Below, in pieces: positions 59,561 to 64,000 of a DNA stretch of 64,000 nucleotides; position 1 is the stretch's first letter, and each line of letters opens with the position of its first letter. Source of the stretch: Telluribacter humicola. Its GTDB lineage: Bacteria > Bacteroidota > Bacteroidia > Cytophagales > Spirosomataceae. The DNA is taken from assembly GCF_017355935.1 (NCBI RefSeq), contig NZ_JAFIQT010000006.1:62001-126000 (forward strand). The letters are read 5' to 3'. A program made the position numbers and the translations under genes. The notes beneath the pieces were generated by a model. The model saw nothing but the letters and a program-made list of their open reading frames with translations. It was not told the DNA's origin and ran no database searches.

Positions 59561-60157
59561 TTAGTTTCGACGTCCCAATTCATCCCGGATTTTGGCAGCC
59601 TTCTCGTATTCTTCGTTCTTGAGGGCTTCATCCAGCAGTCTTTGCAGTTCATCGTTTGGTAATTCTTTAAGTTGCTCCGTTAGTGTACCTTTAGGACGAA
59701 TAGTTTCGCGCACCAGGTCATCATCTTCATCTTCATCCTCAGCCATCGCACTGGATACGATACCAGCCTCAGAAAGAATGTTTTCATAGGTATAGATGGG
59801 AGCGTTGAAACGTAAACCGATAGCAATGGCATCCGAAGGTCTTGAATCAATCTCTACTTCACGCAGATCATCACTGCAAATAATCTTTGCGTAAAAAATC
59901 CCTTCCCGAAGGTCTGAAATTATTATCTCCTTGAGTTTGAAGTTTAGGGCCGTGGCAAATGACTTGAACAGGTCATGGGTCATAGGCCGGTTGGGCACTA
60001 TATTTTCAATCTGAACCGCTATGGCCTGTGCCTCAAATACGCCAATGATAATAGGCAACCTCCGGTTTCCCATTTCTTCGCCCAGTACCAGTGCAAAAGA
60101 ACCCGATTGGGATTGACTGGGGGATAATCCTAGTATTTCAAGCTTTATTTTTTTCAC
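59561..60157 (-). CDS. Bifunctional nuclease family protein (DUF151) with UVR motif
   Basis: A 198-residue protein with an N-terminal DUF151/BFN domain (about 1-130; 'GNRRLPIIIGVFEAQAIA' and 'SRPSDAIAIGLRFNAPIY' are the family hallmarks) and a C-terminal UvrB/UvrC-type UVR helical motif (about 165-197; 'LLDEALKNEEYEKAAKIRDEL'-type, seen in two parts). DUF151 proteins have reported RNase and DNase activity; the UVR tail suggests contact with a repair or protease partner. An acidic stretch (DEDEDDD) links the two. Start is GTG at 60157. Confidence 0.9.
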   Translation of the reverse strand: MKKIKLEILGLSPSQSQSGSFALVLGEEMGNRRLPIIIGVFEAQAIAVQIENIVPNRPMTHDLFKSFATALNFKLKEIIISDLREGIFYAKIICSDDLREVEIDSRPSDAIAIGLRFNAPIYTYENILSEAGIVSSAMAEDEDEDDDLVRETIRPKGTLTEQLKELPNDELQRLLDEALKNEEYEKAAKIRDELGRRN

Positions 60158-60322
60158 GATACTTTAATGAGTTTCTTACAATTTGCACAATTTACAGGCG
60201 ATGCTATCGGGTAGCTTGTCGGGTAGACGTATGTTCATTCGCCAACAATTTTTCTACTAAATTTATTCCAGACTGGTAGTGCCGGATGTAAAATTCGCAG
60301 AAATAATCTGTAAAAAGACAAA

Positions 60323-60363
60323 AATAAAAAACCTGCCCTGTATAAAAAAACACAGAGCAGGTT
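60323..60363 (-). terminator. Terminator after etfA
   Basis: A 12-bp stem with one mismatch (60330-60341 with 60352-60363, AACCTGCCCTGT/ACAGAGCAGGTT) and a 10-nt loop, followed on the minus strand by a T-rich run. It lies 18 nt past the etfA stop. Confidence 0.85.
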
Positions 60364-60380
60364 TACAGTACGTATGACGG

Positions 60381-61346
60381 TTATTTAGAATTCTCAATCG
60401 CTTTGGTTAGGCGCGGTAGTACTTCAAAAACATCCCCTACAATACCGTAGTCGGCTGCTTTAAAGAAGGGCGCCTCCGGATCTTTATTAATTACTACAAT
60501 ACATTTGGAGCCGTTGACACCAGCCAGGTGCTGTATAGCTCCCGATATACCACAGGCTATATACAAATTGGGCGCTACTTTGATACCGGTTTGGCCTATG
60601 TGCTCGTGGTGAGGACGCCAGTCCAGATCCGATACGGGCTTGGAACAGCCGGTTGCGGCTCCCAAGGCTTTGGCCAGGTCAATCAGGGGTTGCCAGTTTT
60701 CGGGACCCTTCATACCACGCCCTCCTGATACGATTATATCAGCCTCAGATAGTGATAACTCGGCATTTGACTTCTCTACATCTGTCACCTTTGCCGTAAA
60801 GCTGGCATCTTTCAGGGTAGGGTAGAAAGGTTCCACGGTGGCCGTGTTACCCGACTCAGTGACTTCAATGGCATTCTTACGAATAGCCAGTATTTTTATT
60901 TCTGAACGAATGTCTACACTCGCAAAAGCCTTGCCGGTATATATGCTGCGGGTTACCTTAAAACCACCATTGAGGTCTGGAAGGCTGGTTACTCCTGATA
61001 TAACACTGGCTTTAAGCTTGGCCGCGGCGCGCGCTGCTACGGCATCCCCCAGACCCGTTTTAGCCATTACTATGACACTGCTGCCTTCCTGTAGGGCCGC
61101 CTGAGCAAGTACATCGGCATAGGCCATGTTATTCTCCTGGGTGAGTTTTGAATCAGAGGCATGCAGCACTTTGGTAGCTCCAAAGTTGCCGGCCTGGGCC
61201 AGCGCCGACTCATCGGCCGCTCCCAGCGCTAGTACAGTGGCAGTGGCATTAGTCATGCGGGCTACCTCGGCTCCGTAGGTAATAGCCTCCTGTGATGATT
61301 TTTTGATAGAACCGTTATCTATTTCTACAAAAACTAATACTGACAT
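60381..61346 (-). CDS. etfA: Electron transfer flavoprotein subunit alpha
   Basis: FAD-binding subunit of the ETF that carries electrons from acyl-CoA and other dehydrogenases to the respiratory chain. The C-terminal FAD domain is clear: 'GRGMKGPENW', 'SKPVSDLDWRPHHEHIGQTG' and 'YIACGISGAIQHLAG' then 'INKDPEAPFF'. Length (321 aa) is normal. It follows etfB with a 42-nt gap on the same strand. No acyl-CoA dehydrogenase or ETF:quinone oxidoreductase is in the window. Confidence 0.96.
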   Translation of the reverse strand: MSVLVFVEIDNGSIKKSSQEAITYGAEVARMTNATATVLALGAADESALAQAGNFGATKVLHASDSKLTQENNMAYADVLAQAALQEGSSVIVMAKTGLGDAVAARAAAKLKASVISGVTSLPDLNGGFKVTRSIYTGKAFASVDIRSEIKILAIRKNAIEVTESGNTATVEPFYPTLKDASFTAKVTDVEKSNAELSLSEADIIVSGGRGMKGPENWQPLIDLAKALGAATGCSKPVSDLDWRPHHEHIGQTGIKVAPNLYIACGISGAIQHLAGVNGSKCIVVINKDPEAPFFKAADYGIVGDVFEVLPRLTKAIENSK

Positions 61347-61388
61347 AGTTTTTCGGGTAGTTTTAAGTTAGTGACTAGTGGAACAAGC

Positions 61389-62126
61389 TTAGAGTACCTT
61401 GGCTTCGGTACGAAGCAGCGTAACCAGCTTTTCGACATCTTCCACCGGAATCATTTTGCACTCGCCCTTTGCGGCAGGTTGTGTATACTTCTCGTTGATA
61501 GCCATATCATCGACGGCAACCGGCTCCACGACCTGTAAGGGTTTGGTACGGGCTGTCATGATACCGCGCATGTTCGGGATTTTCCAATCGGCAATGGGCT
61601 CCTGACAGCCAAATACCAGAGGTAGGGGAGCCTCCATGTATTCTTTGCCCCCGTCTATTTCACGGGCAAACTTGGCGGTACTGCCTTCAATGTCCAGCTT
61701 CATCACCGGCGAGAATGAAGGGATTCCCAGCATCTCACCAACCAGCCCGTGTACTACTCCGCTATTGAAGTCAATGGACTCCCGTCCCATCAGGATCAGG
61801 TCGTAGTTGTTTTGTTGAGCAATGTGGGCTATCTGCGAAGCGACAAAGTAGGAGTCAGTAGGCTCAGCATTGACGCGAATGGCGTCATCGGCACCGATGG
61901 CCAGCGCTTTTCGGATCTGAGGCTCACCTTCGGCTTCCCCAACATTAAGTACAGTGACAGTACCTCCGTTTTGTTCTTTGAGCTCTACGGCGCGGGCCAG
62001 CGCATAGTCATCATACGGCCCTATTATAAATTGAATACCCGTTTTGTTGAGTTTAGTATCACTTTCAGCGAAGGTGATTTTGGCAGTAGTATCGGGTACA
62101 TTCGTAATACAAACAAGTATTTTCAT
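61389..62126 (-). CDS. etfB: Electron transfer flavoprotein subunit beta
   Basis: AMP-binding partner of EtfA. It starts 'MKILVCITNVPDTTAKI' and has 'ALAIGADDAIRVNAE' and 'YDLILMGRESIDFNSG' as family blocks, with 'GREIDGGKEYMEAPLP'-type sequence (in two parts) near residue 155. Length (245 aa) is normal. First gene of the etfBA pair. Confidence 0.96.
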   Translation of the reverse strand: MKILVCITNVPDTTAKITFAESDTKLNKTGIQFIIGPYDDYALARAVELKEQNGGTVTVLNVGEAEGEPQIRKALAIGADDAIRVNAEPTDSYFVASQIAHIAQQNNYDLILMGRESIDFNSGVVHGLVGEMLGIPSFSPVMKLDIEGSTAKFAREIDGGKEYMEAPLPLVFGCQEPIADWKIPNMRGIMTARTKPLQVVEPVAVDDMAINEKYTQPAAKGECKMIPVEDVEKLVTLLRTEAKVL

Positions 62127-62221
62127 AGCAGTTTCTGAATGTTGATTCTAACTTTTCAGCAAATGGTTTGTTTTGCGAATATAAAGAAATATGTAATTAG
62201 TATGCAAGCATAATAATATTT

Positions 62222-62551
62222 ATGGACAATCCTCTACTCAAAAATCTCCTCGAATTCTATAATGAAGATCCCCACGATCCCTTCAATATCTACGCCTTAG
62301 CTCTCGAATATAAAAAATCTGATATAGGAAAATCGGAAGCATTATTTAGAAAACTATTAGCTGAACATCCCGATTATCTTCCGGCTTACTACCATGCGGC
62401 TCAGCTTTTTGCAGAATCAGGCAAATCTGAAGAAGCACATGCTACCTATAAGACAGGTATAAAGCTAGCCCAACAGCAGGCTAACACCAAAACACATCAG
62501 GAGCTGGTACGGGCTTACCGCATGTTTCAGGACGAAGAAGAAGAGTGGTAA
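62222..62551 (+). CDS. TPR-like small protein
   Basis: A 109-residue helical protein with at least two tetratricopeptide-like units ('DPFNIYALALEYKKSDIGKSE' in two parts, about 19-40; 'YLPAYYHAAQLFAESGKSEEAHATY' in two parts, about 53-77). It has no signal peptide, so it is a cytoplasmic protein-protein interaction module. Partners are unknown. Divergent from etfB, ahead of the DUF3891 gene on the same strand with 54 nt between. Confidence 0.8.
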   Translation: MDNPLLKNLLEFYNEDPHDPFNIYALALEYKKSDIGKSEALFRKLLAEHPDYLPAYYHAAQLFAESGKSEEAHATYKTGIKLAQQQANTKTHQELVRAYRMFQDEEEEW

Positions 62552-62605
62552 ACCGCTTTGGCATAAGAATTATACTATTAGTAACCAGTAATATAGTATG
62601 GTCAG

Positions 62606-63331
62606 ATGATAGTAAAAACAATTCCGGAAGGTTGGGAGGTGATTTATCAAAGAGCCCACGGACTTCTGGCCGCTCAACTGGCCAATCATTGGAAAGTAGC
62701 TGACCGCCCTCCTTACTGGACCCAAACCCTCATTGCTATTGCTGAACATGACGACGGAATGGCTGAGTCACAATCGCAGGAGAATATGACTAAAGCGGGT
62801 GCCCCCCGGCATTTCAAGCTCCTGAAGTACAGTGCCACCCAGTACCGCAATGTTATGGAAATAGCAGCCTCAAAAAGCCGTTGGAACGCCCTTATGACCT
62901 CTATGCACTTGTCTTTCCTATACGGAGACATCAAGCATGAGGATAAGGAGCTGGAAGAGTTTCTGAAAGAACAGGAACAATATCAGAAACGGCTGATGAA
63001 GGAACTGGGGGTACATAAAAAAAAGGCAGAGCTGGCTTACAAGTTTGTAGAATGGTGCGATGCATTGTCACTGCTTCTGTGTATGGATAAGATGCAATCC
63101 GAGCAGCGACGGATGGACATTAGCAAAGGACCGGATGGCACCATGTACCAGCTCTGGCAGGATACTTCGGGAGCCATGAGGGTAGATCCCTGGCCTTTCG
63201 AGAAAAATCGTTTTGACGTGGAGGTAGAGTTCCGGCATTTGCACCAGTTAAAATTTGACTCTGTTGAGCAGTTAAATTCGGCGCTTGTCAAAGCTGAAGT
63301 GAAGGTCAGAAAGTGGGAATTTATCAAATAG
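62606..63331 (+). CDS. DUF3891 family protein
   Basis: A 241-residue protein of the DUF3891 family, function unknown. Family features are the N-terminal 'YQRAHGLLAAQLANHWK' and the 'AIAEHDDGMAE' block, an HDD triplet reminiscent of metal-dependent HD phosphohydrolases but otherwise different. A helical middle region rich in Glu/Lys follows, then 'CDALSLLLCMDKMQ'. ATG at 62606. Confidence 0.78.
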   Translation: MIVKTIPEGWEVIYQRAHGLLAAQLANHWKVADRPPYWTQTLIAIAEHDDGMAESQSQENMTKAGAPRHFKLLKYSATQYRNVMEIAASKSRWNALMTSMHLSFLYGDIKHEDKELEEFLKEQEQYQKRLMKELGVHKKKAELAYKFVEWCDALSLLLCMDKMQSEQRRMDISKGPDGTMYQLWQDTSGAMRVDPWPFEKNRFDVEVEFRHLHQLKFDSVEQLNSALVKAEVKVRKWEFIK

Positions 63332-63401
63332 TTAAATAATAATAACGAAATGGGTAGGTCCCTCCACAGGCTATGGGGCTACATTTCTAAATATGCACAC
63401 T

Positions 63402-64000
63402 ATGAGCAAGGTTAAATTCAAAGACTACTGGAATATTCTTAAAACATCAGCTACGGAGTTTGTGGATGACAATGGGGTGAAGCTGGCAGCAGCGTTATCC
63501 TACTATACCGTCTTCTCACTGGCTCCCATGCTTCTGGTAATGATATGGATCGCAAGTATTTTCCTTGGCAGAGATGCCATTCAGGGCGAATTGTTTGCCC
63601 AAATTCAGGAACTGGTAGGAGGGAGCGTAGCTGCTCAGCTGCAGGATATTATACGAAATGCCGAGGTATCCAATAAATCAGGTGTAGCAGCGGCTATTGG
63701 TATAGGTACACTAGTGGTAGGTGCCACTACTTTGTTCGCCGAGATGCAGGATTCAATTAACTTTGTGTGGGCTATTAAGGCTAAGCCTAAACGCGGCTGG
63801 CTTAAATTTATCAAGACCCGTCTTATTTCATTCTCAATTATTATTACACTGGGTTTTCTGCTGATCGTTTCATTAGGTTTGAATGCAATCGTAGAGCTAC
63901 TTAGTAGCCGACTGGAGAGGTACTTCTCAGAAGTATCAGTAGTAGTGTTCTATATTGTAAACCAGGTTATTGTACTGGCTGTTATTACAGCGCTGTTTGC
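63402..64000 (+). CDS. YihY/BrkB family membrane protein (partial, runs off the window)
   Basis: The first ~199 codons of a polytopic inner-membrane protein. The family entry 'VKLAAALSYYTVFSLAPML' (about residues 26-44) is followed by hydrophobic segments at about 35-55, 98-118 and 145-168, 'GGSVAAQLQDII' and 'FAEMQDSINFVWAI'. The family was once called ribonuclease BN in error; its role is unknown. I chose ATG 63402 (MSKVKFKDY); ATG 63393 in the same frame is also possible, but it overlaps a near-consensus -7 (TAAATATGC, 63388-63396). The 3' end lies beyond 64000. Confidence 0.88.
   Translation, partial: MSKVKFKDYWNILKTSATEFVDDNGVKLAAALSYYTVFSLAPMLLVMIWIASIFLGRDAIQGELFAQIQELVGGSVAAQLQDIIRNAEVSNKSGVAAAIGIGTLVVGATTLFAEMQDSINFVWAIKAKPKRGWLKFIKTRLISFSIIITLGFLLIVSLGLNAIVELLSSRLERYFSEVSVVVFYIVNQVIVLAVITALF

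Overview
This window looks like a chromosome segment of a Bacteroidota bacterium, most likely order Cytophagales (Spirosoma/Dyadobacter-like). The evidence is: several exact matches to the Bacteroidota -7 promoter element TAnnTTTG, weak or absent Shine-Dalgarno sequences, frequent TTG and GTG starts, a protein ending in the gliding-motility/type IX secretion C-terminal domain (CHU_C type), and Bacteroidota-typical small families (DUF3098, DUF3822, DUF983, DUF3891, WbqC, bifunctional nuclease plus UVR motif). I see no tRNA, rRNA, CRISPR array, insertion sequence or prophage.

Layout. 1-24,000 is mostly housekeeping and metabolic genes in short operons separated by clear hairpin terminators: an ABC-F ATPase with one degenerate ATP site, a T9SS cargo-like protein, a GMC oxidoreductase with its small subunit, threonylcarbamoyl-AMP synthase, a RecD-like helicase, CBS protein, Nudix-DUF3822-coaD, thioredoxin, a CNNM/HlyC protein with pyrE, aldo/keto reductase, polyphosphate kinase with an SRAP protein, a ROK kinase, a peroxiredoxin broken by an in-frame stop, a TetR regulator, serine acetyltransferase and a lipoprotein hydrolase.

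24,100-52,550 is one large surface-polysaccharide locus, almost entirely on the minus strand. Read in its own direction it runs: SLBB/Wza-like outer-membrane export protein, Wzz-like chain-length protein, Wzm permease, Wzt ATPase with a C-terminal glycan-recognition-like domain, DegT-type aminotransferase, GT-C membrane enzyme, WbqC protein, NeuD-like acyltransferase, GT4, GT8-like, DUF5672, a GT8-like paralogue without its DxD motif, O-antigen ligase/polymerase, GT87-like membrane protein, SGNH-like protein, two GT4s, GT2, WcaF-like acetyltransferase, GT2, WecA/TagO-like initiating transferase and a final GT-C protein. One GT-C gene in the middle is on the plus strand. Together these can start a lipid-linked glycan, extend it with at least six soluble glycosyltransferases, decorate it with amino and acyl groups, and export it by an ABC transporter joined to a Wza/Wzz-like envelope channel. 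No sugar-nucleotide pathway genes and no Wzx flippase are in the window.

52,800-64,000 returns to housekeeping: parE, bifunctional pheA, the compact operon ftsX-DUF3098-uppP-truB-ribF, the bifunctional nuclease, etfB-etfA, a TPR-like protein, DUF3891 and the start of a YihY/BrkB membrane protein cut by the window edge.

The points I find most worth a second look are the nonsense-interrupted peroxiredoxin, the ABC-F protein that has lost both halves of one composite ATPase site, the GT8-like/DUF5672/GT8-like trio in which one paralogue has lost its metal-binding motif, the perfect inverted repeat in front of the WecA-like gene, and the hybrid export arrangement of the polysaccharide locus.
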